DNA from: Cryptomeria japonica
Lineage: Eukaryota > Streptophyta > Pinopsida > Cupressales > Cupressaceae
Direction: 5' to 3'
Length of the DNA: 64,000 nucleotides
Assembly (NCBI RefSeq): GCF_030272615.1
Contig: NC_081410.1
Span: forward strand, 572,333,241-572,397,240
Part shown: positions 12,143 through 22,660 of the stretch, in pieces
Numbering within the stretch: the first letter of the stretch is position 1
How the letters are laid out: each line of letters begins with the position of its first letter
The notes under the pieces: generated by a model
Seen by the model: the letters and a program-made list of their open reading frames with translations, nothing else
Databases searched by the model: none
Told to the model about the DNA's origin: nothing
Position numbers and translations under genes: made by a program

Positions 12143-12698
12143 TGTCATGCCCAAACTTTTGGGCTCAAACGGAATAATTTTTTTTTTTTAAATACTTAAC
12201 TTAGAATGACTAACTTAATTAAAATAATGCAAACTAGTTTGGTCTTTACTATGTTTTGAGTGAATCAAACAATTAAATTAATTAGGCGATAAATAATCTA
12301 AGTTATAAGCGAGCTAATATTTCTCCAAAAGAGTTATTACTATCTTCCACTAATAAATTATTAAACTCTCTTAGCCAATAATCTCAAACTTAATATATAA
12401 TCTCTAAAATTAATTGTCCAATAATCTCTTATAGTTCTTTAATTACCTAGGGTCTAAATAAATTGTCCTGGTTATTAAATTTAACAACCCTATTAAATAA
12501 AATCTCCATAAATTAAAATACCTTATAATTTAAAATTTAAATGGGCCAACTTGATCCTACATATATCGTTATATTTTTCCCAAGAATTTTAAAATCTTCT
12601 TTTTTTGAATGCTTCAACATTCATTAAATAATTAAGAGAGCATTACTTAGTTTTCCAACTAACTAATTTGATTTCAAATAAATATAGAAGTTAAATTA

Positions 12699-12737
<39 letters not shown>

Positions 12738-13412
12738 TTATAAATATATTCTAAGAGGAAGTTGGGGGGGTTATATTATTTTATTAATTTACCCCTTTTT
12801 ATAAAAATCCTACAAAGTCACATGTTAACCCTAACCTCTTCTTTATCACTCCCACACACACACATCTTATTTTAAAATCTAAATGTGTTTTCCCTAACCC
12901 AAAATTAGGGTTAGGGCATGTGTGTAAAAAAAAACATTCATACTTTTCTTTTTGTGTGTGTGTGTTGTGTGTGTGTATGTCTTTTTTTTTTGTGAGTGTG
13001 TGTGTGCAGGTGTCGATGCGGCGGCCCGAGCTCTAACCCTTGGCAGAGCTGAAGAGAGAGTGGCGGCAACCATGGAAGGGAGCGGCGGGATTGAAGAATG
13101 ATGGCGGAGTGGTGACCGGCGGTGGCGGGGATTTCCCCTGGGCACCACTATGTTTATCCATAGTCTGGCCGAGCACCGTCCATTGTGGGTAAACACAATG
13201 GCGGTCGGGAGCCACCACCACTATGGTTTCCCATAGTGGGGGACCCGGTGCCATCCACTATGGTTTCCCACAGTGGCGGCACCGAGCCGTCCACTATGAG
13301 CAGCCACAGTGGAGGCACGGCCGCGCCGTCCCCTGTGTTCACAGGGGTTCGGCCTTCACCGCAACACATGGTGATATCCTTGTTTTTTTTTTCGTTATAT
13401 ATATATATATAT
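12143..13412. other. Element D left arm
   Basis: AT-rich from 12143 to about 12840, with an (AT)n run at 12700-12735. Then comes a telomere-like palindrome (CCCTAACCC...GGGTTAGGG, 12892-12916), CA/GT-rich repeats and a GC-rich block (13015-13375) holding the hairpin array. It ends in an (AT)n microsatellite (13396-13412) that received element E. Overlapping open frames in the GC-rich block are unlikely to be genes. Confidence 0.55.
13145..13347. repeat. Array of six short hairpins at ~37 bp spacing
   Basis: Inverted repeats with mostly 8 bp stems and 6 nt loops: 13145-13168 (imperfect), 13180-13201 (CCATTGTG/CACAATGG, perfect), 13218-13239 (CCACTATG/CATAGTGG, perfect), 13255-13276 and 13291-13312 (CCACTATG/CACAGTGG, one mismatch) and 13330-13347 (CCCCTGTG/CACAGGGG, perfect with a 2 nt loop). 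Centres are 35-38 bp apart. It is a diverged tandem repeat of ~37 bp whose units keep the palindrome while its sequence changes. Confidence 0.75.
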
Positions 13413-15025
13413 TGTAGCATAGGAAATAGGAAAATCATCACAAGACAATATAAAACTTAATCAATAGCTCAATCACAAATGCAAATTGCAATGAATCTAT
13501 CCTAAGCACACTCAATAGAGACATGAAATCAAACTTTCAAAACTAGAAATTAAGCAAACCAAAGGTATGATTTGAATGCTCCTTCATGCGGCTCCTTTAT
13601 TCTTCTTTCCTCTTCAAATGGTTTGGTTGTGGATCTCACCTACAAGTGCACATACATGATTGAAAGCAAGTAGACAAGATTTTTTGATCAAGAGTACTAG
13701 AAATTCGATAGTCTGATTAAGGATTAAGAATCAAGGGATTAGATTGAAGAAATTCATCCAATTTATAGAAAAATTGGAGAAATGAACAAATTAGCATGAT
13801 AGTGATTCAAATGGAAATTCAAATCAATAATAGCCAAATTATGACATGTCTATGACAAATTGCTATGCAATGATTTATGACAATTTATGACAATTTTCTA
13901 TGTCAAGAATTTATGACAATTTATGACAAATTTCTATGTCAAGAATTGATTGATTGTCAATTATGACAAATTATGACAAATTTCTATGTCATTCCCATGA
14001 ATTTAGGAGAGAAATAGAAGGAAATTGAAATTAAGAATTAAGAAAATTAGAAAATTGAAATTGATGAAAATTAGGAATTAGAAATTAGGTAAATTAATTA
14101 ATAATCTTTCATTTATTAATTAATTCACAAAGAGGAATAATTAGCCAATTAAATGAAGATTTAATTGTAATGAGAAGACTTAGGATAAATAAGTAATTTA
14201 TTAATCCTAAAGGAAGAAAATGATAAGCAAGGTTAAATGACTAAATCATGAAACCCTAGAAGGTGAATTAGCAATGCGAGGATGACAATTTGGTCTTGAT
14301 GAAAGATAATTGATTCGATCATGATTCTGATTAAATGATTCAATTGATAAATACGCCAATTGACGAGGAACAATGACTAATTGATCCAAATTGACATAAT
14401 TGAGACAGACAACAATTGATAGCGAAATGATCGCAAAATGACAAAATTGACAAGAGGACAAGGATCGATGACAAAATAGATTGCAAGACGACAAGATTGA
14501 AAACAACCACGATTGATGACAAATCAATCACAAAATGACAAGATTGAAAAATGACCATGATTGATGACAAATCAATCGTATGATGATAAGATTAAAAAAT
14601 AGGACAAAACCCTAATTAGGATTGATGATGTCCAAAATGATAAGATTGATGATAAGATTGATAAGAGGACAAAACCCTAATTAGGATTGATGATGTCCAA
14701 AATGATAAGATTGATGATAAGATTGATAAGAGGAAAAAAACCCTAATTAGGATTGACGATGTCTAAAATGATGACAAATAAGCACGCACATTGATGTTAC
14801 AGGATAAAATTGATCAAAACCATGACTGGATAGTGTTTTTGACAAGACCAAATTCGAAAGCGAGACAAATGAAGAATGTAGAAGAATGACTCGATGTTCG
14901 TAAATGATAAAAACCAAGTGTGTGACATAGGAGAAATGTTAATGTGACGCAAAAACCTAAAATGAGGCAATGCGCAAATGTTAAAGTATGACTCCGCAAG
15001 CGTTGACCATTTTTAGGTGTCTACA
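13413..15025 (-). repeat. Element E 3' LTR
   Basis: On the minus strand it reads TGTAGACACCTAAAAATGG...TATGCTACA. It pairs with 29785-31395. It holds a 65 bp tandem repeat (14601-about 14775) and a dense run of TGACAA-type words (13840-13995 and 14400-14580). A TATA-like CTATAAATTG lies at 13759-13768 on the minus strand. Confidence 0.93.
14601..14775. repeat. 65 bp tandem repeat in the element E LTR
   Basis: About 2.7 copies starting at 14601, 14666 and 14731, each with AGGACAAAACCCTAATTAGG (or a close variant) followed by ATGATAAGATTGATGATAAG. The right LTR has the same array at 30971-31150, starting at 30971, 31036 and 31101, so it was present before insertion. Confidence 0.85.
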
Positions 15026-15040
15026 TTTTGCCCCTCTTTG
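15026..15040 (-). promoter_or_regulatory. Element E polypurine tract
   Basis: On the minus strand AAAGAGGGGCAAAA directly precedes the TGTAGACACC start of the 3' LTR. It would prime plus-strand synthesis and fixes the element's orientation as minus. Confidence 0.85.
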
Positions 15041-15308
15041 AGACAATGTGATTTTAAGCATTGTTTCAAAGAATGATAATGAAAGTGCCCCAGACAATGA
15101 CAATGACATATGCATGCCCCCTCAAGGAATTGGCTGAAAACATCCAGAAAAGAGGCCAATTGATCAATAAGAATGAAAGGAGACGATAGGATCGAATAGA
15201 CTGACAATCGGAGATCGGATGCAAGAAGGACAAGCAATTTAAGGTGCAAAAGACCATGACCAACATGAGATGGAGAGAGTGCACGTCCATCTATGCATTG
15301 ACAAAGAT

Positions 15309-15317
15309 CTATAAATG
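15309..15317 (+). promoter_or_regulatory. Possible TATA box for the antisense PMD transcript
   Basis: CTATAAATG lies about 540 bases upstream of the PMD start on the plus strand, ahead of the repeated leader motif (15560-15690). This is a motif match only. Confidence 0.25.
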
Positions 15318-15559
15318 AAGCAAAGAGAGTGAAATTTGCTCATTTGCACTAGCCCAAGAAGAGGATTTGTTGCTCTGGAAAAGGACACTTGCAGAGAGAT
15401 GGCAAACATTCCAATGGCAGATCACCTCGAAGAACATGTACACATGTACAAATGACCAGATGATGTGGGAGCAGTGGTATGTATCTCAAAAACCCATGTT
15501 TTCAATTTCATGAATTTGACTTGCTTGCGGGACATTGCGGGGCCCATAGGGGATGCAGA

Positions 15560-15690
15560 AACTGACTTCTGCGCCTGTGTAGAGTGAATCTTGTGCTTGT
15601 GTTAGGTCTTCTGCACTTGTGTAAGGGTACATAAGTGTAAGAGTCAAGACACAGGTGCAAGAGGCAAGACACAAGCGCAATTGTGCATGA
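15560..15690 (+). repeat. Leader repeat upstream of the PMD gene
   Basis: Several variants of TTCTGCGCCTGTGT (for example ACTTCTGCGCCTGTGT, TTGTGCTTGTGTT and TCTGCACTTGTGTAAG) read toward the PMD gene. Similar units lie in the sense leader of E (29550-29665, minus strand), also reading toward a coding region, there gag. The two ends of the internal region therefore carry this block as an inverted repeat. Confidence 0.6.
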
Positions 15691-15855
15691 AAAACCCTAA
15701 TTTTGGTCAAAATGACATGCAAATGATCCGAAAAGGGGGAATAAGGGTAGGATAAGTCAGATTAGATGAAAAACACCCTAATTTGGACATGAAAATGAGG
15801 AAATGCAACCCGTAGGAGCAAACCCTAAAACTGACAAAAATATGCCCCAATTGTG

Positions 15856-17727
15856 ATGCAGAGTCGACAGTATCCGTTGATCACGCGGGAGAATCGACTA
15901 GACTGCTTCATGCTACGACATAGACTTAGGAGCATAGAGAGAGATACTTTAGCAGGACTGGGGATATACTATGTCACATTCATGCCCGAGATTAGGGCAA
16001 ACACAGGACTGCTTACCGCATTGGCAGAGCGATGGCATTCAGAGCCTTCCTCATTCCATCTGGCAACTGGAGAGGTGACGGTGACACTGGAGGATGTACG
16101 GTGTATCCTCCGCATTTCAATTCATGGAGAGATGATAGAGTATGACCCAGTGATAGGGAGAGATGCATTATGTAGGCTATTTGAGTGCGACGCAGATGAT
16201 TTGAACATTGTCGAGAGGGAGATCGACTGGGAGAGCATGGCTTCCGAGTATGACCGACGATATGTGGTGATAGCAGTAGTGATAGCATGTTTACTAGCAG
16301 GAGATAGATGAGGACATGGATTCCCTATTGGATGGGGAAGAGTGCTAGAGTATATGGCGACAGAGGGGATGGTGTATGCATGGGGACCATGTGTACTGGC
16401 TATGTTGTATTTTCAGCTGCATCAGATAGCATATCAAGGAGTGCAGACGCTGAGCTGTGGAGTCACATTGCTATAGGTATGGGAATTTGAGCACATAGCT
16501 ATATGTCGATCGATGACAGAGAGACAAGTAGTACCACACTGACCATATGTGTATTGCTATGGTGGAACACTGAGACAAGGTCCATTTGGATATATATTGT
16601 ACTGGCGACATGAGCTAGACAGACTGAGAGAGTTCACATGGAGGCCATATCGTGATTGCCCAGGATGGTCAGATGATCATGAGGAGCTACCATATTGTAG
16701 ACAGGAGAGGTACTTGATTAGGTGACTAGTGAATCACCAGAGAGTGATTGAGATGTACCTGCCAGAGAGGGTTAGATGATAGTTTGGAGAGAGACAGGAT
16801 GTACCTAGGAGAACTGCACACTTTGCCCGATCGCACAGAGAGACGAGTCAGTGGGGTAGTATGATTCAGCCACACATAGCATATGCTGACTTCTCACAGC
16901 TACAGCAGAGACTGTGGGATTGGAGATCAGATGTGGAGGACACTAGGATGACAGATGAGTATGACCGATGGTTTGCACAACGGCGGCCAGTGCCATTGAC
17001 AAATCCGGATATTCCAGTACCGAGGTGACAGGAGGACTTCCCACTCACAGGAGAGGAGGAGGGAGATGAGGAGGATGAGGAGGATGGAGATGAGGATGGT
17101 GGGGATGATGAGGATGGGGAGCAGGATGGTGGGGATGATGAGGATGGAGATGAGGATGATGACAAGGACGGAGATGAGGATGGGGAGCAGGAGGCATTAC
17201 AGGACATACCCATAGAGCCAAAGACAGCTAGAACAGATGAGATGGAGATGTGCAGGGCTATCATAGCAAGTCAGCAGGATCACATTGCGACTTTAGAGAG
17301 AGAGCATGAGCAGTTCAGAGCAGAAATAGCCAGACTCATAGCGGCTTGAGACACAGCAGTAGCTCAGACACAATGAGAAGGACAGAGAGTCACTGAGTAT
17401 ATTGGGTCGATTCGGGATGCCAGTGTACAGGAGCTAGGACAGATGCTGGTAGAGACCGGAGAAGAGATACACCATTGGAGGACACTATATGAGAGTGCAG
17501 TTCCACCAGAATAGAGAGAACCTTCATATCAGGCACGATCGAGGACAGAGAGCAGGGCACACTCTCGGAGGTCATTGAGCAGCATGGGGGTGAGTGGACC
17601 TATGAGACCACCACAGCCAGGACCAGGAGGGACATCATCCGCGAGACATGGCAGGGATGAGGAGGATAGAGGGAGCACCCAGTGACAGAGGCACTACTCC
17701 CGATGACAGATAGTGGACATTATGTAG
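15856..17727 (+). pseudogene. Plant mobile domain (PMD) protein carried antisense in element E
   Basis: One frame from ATG 15856 to TAG 17725-17727 (about 623 codons) with no visible indel but 12 internal stops. The N-terminal half has PMD signatures: LLTALAERWHSEPSSFHLATG (split over about 16010-16075), GEVTVTLEDVRCIL, then after the first stop AWGPCVLAMLYFQLHQIA (about 16380-16435) and VWEFEHIAICRS. PMD occurs in plant MAIN/MAIL-type nuclear proteins and in many plant transposons. Next come a strongly acidic Glu/Asp run (about 17050-17190), a coiled-coil-like stretch (IIASQQDHIATLEREHEQF) and an Arg/Ser-rich tail. It lies antisense to gag-pol, between integrase and 3' LTR, where Tat elements are known to carry extra ORFs. 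All stops are TGA or TAG, matching C to T changes at CGA and CAG codons. Function in the element is unknown. Confidence 0.8.
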
Positions 17728-19689
17728 TTTGACATTTTGTAGTCAGCCTACGGGCCACACTGAGGACAGACAGTCCAATTTTGTACTCCGATACTTTTGT
17801 GATAGATGATATGATATGCATCGATATGATGGGATGCAATATGTTATGACTTATGTTATTTTGCATTTATGGATGACTTATGCATTGTTTATGTACCATT
17901 GTGGAACATGTGTTGATGCATTTTTTTTGTGTTTTTGATGCATGTACAATATGAAATGGATAAAATTCTTGATAGGATGCTTAATATAATGCAAATGTAA
18001 TAACCAAATGGATGCAGGATGCAACATGCATTTTTGGAAATCAGAGCACTAGATCGAACTGGCTATCCGACCAGATGGAAGAAGTGTTAGTAAGAAGAAA
18101 ATGAAATAGAGGACGGTTAGAGACAAAGAAAAACTTGCTTTCAGTGATGCACTTTATAGGTGAGAACCTTTATTTTTATGTAGCAAAATGGATGCATAGC
18201 ATCATGGCATTGAAGGCCAGAGCTGAAATGCAACCCTATTTATGAAAGACAGAGACATCACAGACAAACAACAATCACAACAAAAAAGAAAGGGACCATG
18301 AACCATCCCGATCACTCTAAATCACTCAGTGACATCATCGAGCAACATAGGAACATGATCGAAGCCAAAGATAAATCAATAAAATGATAAGATGCACCAA
18401 TTCCAACAAGTCAAACAAACATCTTGATCTTCATTGTCAAAAGTTGAAAGTGCTGATAGGACGATCATGTTGTCTGGTTTCAGGACATGCGGTACCCCGT
18501 CTAAGACAGGACATAGTCTGGTTTTGAGTATACCACACCCTGTATAAGACCCATGATAATAGGAACAAGGACAAATGATTTTGATATTGATATGCGATTG
18601 ATATGACAGTTTGGATCAGTTTGAGTGTTTGATTTTGATTGAAAAAGTTCATCTATTAATGCATGATTTTATTAAAGCACAGTGTGTGATTGCGAGTCAT
18701 TGGATGTATACTCAGTGATCTGTTGATGCATAAAGGGAATGCTTTATTGCAAAATGCATGTTTTTGTGAGTTTTACAATTTTTGTGTTTATTTTTTCAGG
18801 ACTTTATTTGACTTTTTAGGGAGTTTTTTCAGGACATTATATGATTTTTTTGAATTATTTCAGGACATTTTTCAATTTTCTTTGAGATTTTTTTTCAGGA
18901 CATTTTGCAATTTTTTTGAATTTATTTTCAGGACATTTTTCAATTTTTTTAGAAGATTTTTTTCAGGACATTTTTAAATGTTTTTGGAAGATTTTTTCAG
19001 GACATTTTTCAATTTTTAAGACTTTTTTTAGGACATTATTTTTAAGACTTTTTTCAGGACATTATTTGAATGATTGATCATGACAAGGGGAACGCACCCA
19101 ATGCATATCTGAAAGACACATAGACCGGGACCAAAACATATGTACAAGAAACCAGAGTATGCAAGACAATGATGTTGACCAATAACAGGCCTGGAACAGA
19201 ACATTGGGTCAAGACAAAGACAGGCATGATAAACCGGCCGAGAGAAAGTATGGCTAGAAGTCATGATAGATGGCGGAGCAATGATCTCATTACTCATGGC
19301 GCCTGATTGCCAGGTTTTCACCATGGTACTTGCCCAAAGCGCCTGTTTGCCAGGTTTTCACTAGAGGGCGAATCATTTTTTTTTTCTTTACTTTTTTTCT
19401 TTTTGCTTCTTTTGCTTTTCACTTTTTTCTTTGTATTTTCTTGATTTTTTCCATTTTTTTTGTATTTTTCTGCTTTTTTCATTTTTTTGTATTTTTTTAG
19501 GATCATATTTGAAGAAGTGCTGAGAGAAAATTATGCCCAGTACTTGTGAAGATGCATGCTATTGATAGGATCAGATAGAGGTTCACCTTCTGGAGTAGCA
19601 AGCTGATATGCCCCTGAGCCATAGGCTGCAGTTACTATGAAAGGCCCAACCCAATTAAGTTCAAACTTGCCCTTGATGATGTCAGTAGA
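17728..19689. other. Element E region between PMD gene and integrase
   Basis: No coding sequence I can support. It holds A+T-rich stretches, the TTTTTTCAGGACATT array (18797-19060) and a T-rich tract (19376-19500). Apparent small proteins here, Phe-rich on plus and Lys-rich on minus, are translations of T runs. Confidence 0.5.
18791..19062 (+). repeat. Nine-copy TTTTTTCAGGACATT array
   Basis: The core (C/T)AGGACWTT preceded by a T run recurs with its C at 18797, 18830, 18861, 18896, 18929, 18964, 18998, 19029 (T instead of C) and 19055, mostly 31-35 bases apart. Each unit looks like a polypyrimidine tract plus CAG splice acceptor on the plus strand, the PMD sense strand, downstream of that gene. 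Confidence 0.75.
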
Positions 19690-20715
19690 CTATGCATTCT
19701 TGGGATTTGCCTTTAAAACCAGGTCTCCCACTTTGAAGTGTTGCCCTTTGACCTTCTTATTATAAGAGCGACATAGACGGTTTTGATATGATTGCAAATG
19801 TGTCAGGGCTGTCTGACGCTTTTCATCTAACATCTCAAGCTGATGCAGCTGGGAGACTCTATGTGTCTCATCATCAATCAGGTGTTGCAAGGAAACCCGC
19901 AAGGAAGGAATCTCAACTTCCAAAGGTAAAATGGCTTCCGCACCATACACCAAGGAATAAGGTGTTGCGCCAGTAGGGGTGCAGATAGAAGTGCGATAGG
20001 CCCATAGTGTTGGATTTAACTGTACGTGCCAATCTCGACCAGTGTCATTGACAACTTTTTTCAGGATCTTGATAATGGTTTTATTTGACGCTTCAGCTTG
20101 ACCATTACCCTGTGGATAGTATGGGTTGGAGAAACGGTGTTGAATATGAAATTTTTCACAAAGCTCTTTAACATCTTTATTCTTGAAGGGGTGACCATTA
20201 TCAGTGACTATGGAAAGAGGAACCCCATATCGGCATATGATATAATTCAGCAAGAATTTTGAAATTTGGACACCAGTGATATAAGTCATGGGGATAGCCT
20301 CGATCCATTTTGTAAAATACTCTGGCGCTGTAATGATGAACTTGTGTCCATTTGCAAATGTCGGGTGAATCTTGCCAATAAGATCCAATCCCCACTGAGA
20401 AAAGGGCCACGGAGATATAACAGAATGAAGCTCTTGAGCTAGTGCATGAATATAATTTCCATGAATCTGGCATTTATAGTATTTCTTAACAAAATCATGA
20501 ACATCTTTTTCTAGAGTAGGCCAATAATATCCAGCACAAATCAACTTTTTGGCTAAGCTAAGACCATTGAAATGGCCCCCACATATACCATCGTGAACCT
20601 CGTGTAAAGCCGTTTGTGCTTTGTCAGAATCCAAACACCTGAGGAGGGTATGGTCAAAAGAACGGCGGTAAAGGGTGTCGGCGATGATGACATATTTAGC
20701 TGTCTGTCGAATAAA
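19690..20715 (-). pseudogene. pol: Element E integrase
   Basis: An open frame of 314 codons (19690-20634) plus upstream residues in the same frame from about 20715. The zinc region has HEVHDGICGGHFNG and, instead of CxxC, YYKCQIH, so one cysteine is lost. The catalytic triad is intact: Asp in WGLDLIGKI, Asp in VTDNGHPF (about 20190-20215) and Glu in NGQAEASNK (about 20080-20105). The C-terminal part ends with the gypsy-type FKVGDLVLKANP. It would join element DNA to the target. Its position after the RNase H domains is the Ty3/gypsy order. Confidence 0.9.
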
Positions 20716-21413
20716 TGCTCAGCGTTGGTTAGCGGAAAGGTTGGGTGGTAAGGTTTGGGATTTCAAATATTGATATACGTCATTGTACCATGGGGAGTTG
20801 GGACCAACAAGAACGCACATCACATCTGCTGTCGAAATGTCAAAACAAGGAACCAGCAATTGTTCAACTAAAAATTCACATTTGTCCATATTGGTTGGCA
20901 TATTTAACATGGAGGCAATCGTAGCCATTGCATCTGCCGACTTATTTTGCATTCTTGGCACTTGACTGAAATGGATAGCTATGAATTTTGTCTTGAAGAA
21001 ATCTACCATGTGCTTATAGGGAATAAGTTTCTCATCTTTTGTTTCGTAGTCATCATTGACTTGTCAGATGACTAATTGAGAATCTCCATAGACTTGCAAA
21101 TGCTTGATGTTCCAGTGGACTGCTACTCGGAGTCCTATGACCAGTGCTTCATACTCTGCAATGTTATTGGTATAGTGGAAAGTTATTCTGTAGGACTTTG
21201 GAATAGCGTCACCTTGAGGGGTGACAAACAAGATGCCTGCTCCGAACCCAAACTTAGTATGGGACCCATCAAAGATAACTTCCATTCATTAGAGGATGTG
21301 AAAGCAAAGACTGATTCATCTGGAAAATCGGTCAACATGGGATGATCATCAGAAATAGGAGCCTCTGCAAGTTGATCTTCTATAACTTGTCCTTTTATCG
21401 CCTTTCGTTCCAT
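20716..21413 (-). pseudogene. pol: Element E second RNase H (archaeal-like) and linker
   Basis: Downstream of the usual gypsy RNase H lies another RNase H fold: FDGSHTKFGFGAGILFVTPQ (first Asp, about 21225-21285), NNIAEYEALVIGL (Glu) and VYGDSQLVI (Asp, about 21064-21095). This extra domain marks the Tat lineage. It is followed in frame by about 110 codons of spacer (20719-21009) leading to integrase. A frame change separates 21286-21413 from 21064-21285, and a stop follows QLVI. Confidence 0.82.
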
Positions 21414-21900
21414 TACTCAATGTCAAATTCACTGAGAATCATGACCCATTTTGCTAGGCGACCTGTCAAAGCTGCTCGGCTAAGCAAGTATTTTAAGGGA
21501 TCAATTTTTGCAACCAACAATGTTTGGTGACTTAACATATAATGTTGAAGCTTTTGTGTTGCAAACACCACTGCTAAGCATGCCCTTTCAATAGTTGAAT
21601 AATTTAATTCATAACCGACCAATGTTCGGCTGATATAATAAATAGCTCTTTCTTTGCCATTCTCATCTTGTTGAGCCAAGAGAACTCCTAATGCTATTTT
21701 AGTTGTAGAGATATACAATAAAAAGGGCTTGTCGTCGATAGGAGGCATTAGGATAGGCGGCGACAACAAATAGTCTTTAAGAGCTTGAAAGGCTGATTGA
21801 CATGGCTCAATCCATTTAAAAGTGACACCTTTGTGCAGTAGATGTTAGAATGGATGACATTTGTCGGCCAACTGAGCTATGAAGTGACAAATTGACTGGA
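21414..21900 (-). pseudogene. pol: Element E RNase H
   Basis: Gypsy RNase H with residues LLYISTTKIALGVLLAQQD, YYISRTLVGYELNYSTIERA and HQTLLVAKIDPLKYLLSR across 21413-21769. The usual first Asp position reads Ser or Thr (YIST), so catalysis is doubtful. It is joined through a frame change near 21770-21960 to the RT upstream. Confidence 0.8.
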
Positions 21901-22660
21901 GCTTTCCTTGTAGACTTCTTAATTGCTGGAGGTTTGAAGGTGGAGGCATATCCATTATTGCTTTGACTTTGGCAGGTCGACCTCAATGCCTCGGTGAGAA
22001 ACAATGTATTTGAGTAATTTTCCAGCTGTAACACCAAAGACACACTTCTTTGGATTGAGCCTAAGTTTGTAGGTCTCCATTCTGTCAAAGATTGGGCCCA
22101 AGATGGCTAGATGACTATCTCTAGTGATAGATTTGCATAACAAGTCATCAACATAATCCTCCATCAAAGTATGCATGAAATCATGAAAGATTGTCGTCAT
22201 TGCTCTTTGATATGTTGCGCCTACATTTTTAAGGCCGAAGGGCATCACATTCCAATAGTAGGTACCCCAAGCACAGGTGAATGCTGTCTTATGCTTATCC
22301 TTAGGAGCAATGCGAATTTGGTTGTAGCCGAAGAAACCATCCATTAATGAAAGCATCTCATATCCAGCCGTCATGTCAACTATGATGTCTATGTTTGGCA
22401 ATGGAAAATCATCTTTAGGGCATGCTTTATTAAGGTCCCTAAAATCTGTGCAAATTCTGATGCCCCCAGTTACTTTGCTAACTGGTACTAAATTTGAAAT
22501 CCAGTCTGCATAATCAATGGGTCTGATGAAGCCCACATCTAGTAATTTTTTTAGTTCCACTTTGACCAAAAGAGCCACCTAGGGATGCATCTTTCAAAGT
22601 TTCTATTTGACGGGCTTAGCATCTGCTTTCAATGGAAAATGATGAAGGACTAACTCTAGA
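21901..22660 (-). pseudogene. pol: Element E reverse transcriptase
   Basis: The main frame is 21955-22578. Motifs: LVPVSKVTGGIRICTDFRDL (about 22430-22500), NKACPKDDFPLP, GYNQIRIAPKDKHKTAF, PFGLKNVGATYQRAM and the catalytic YVDD at 22144-22155, followed by KLRLNPKKCVFGV. All are typical of Ty3/gypsy RT. Frame changes occur at both ends (near 22580 and 21955). It copies element RNA into DNA. Confidence 0.9.

Noticed and set aside
13033-13460. Overlapping open frames of 64-100 codons on both strands in the GC-rich block of D
   Set aside because: They arise from GC-rich ~37 bp tandem repeats, overlap each other on both strands and encode only repeated low-complexity peptides.
13840-13995. Regular TATGACAAATT repeats considered as a CRISPR-like array
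   Set aside because: Units are irregular, have no unique spacers, lie within an LTR and are duplicated in the partner LTR; the host is a plant.
16866-17264. Ser/Pro-rich 132-codon frame on the minus strand
   Set aside because: It is the complement of the Glu/Asp-rich run of the PMD gene, which has clear domain support on the plus strand.
18690-19506. Phe-rich plus-strand and Lys-rich minus-strand small proteins
   Set aside because: They translate T-run repeats and have no sequence complexity or start context.
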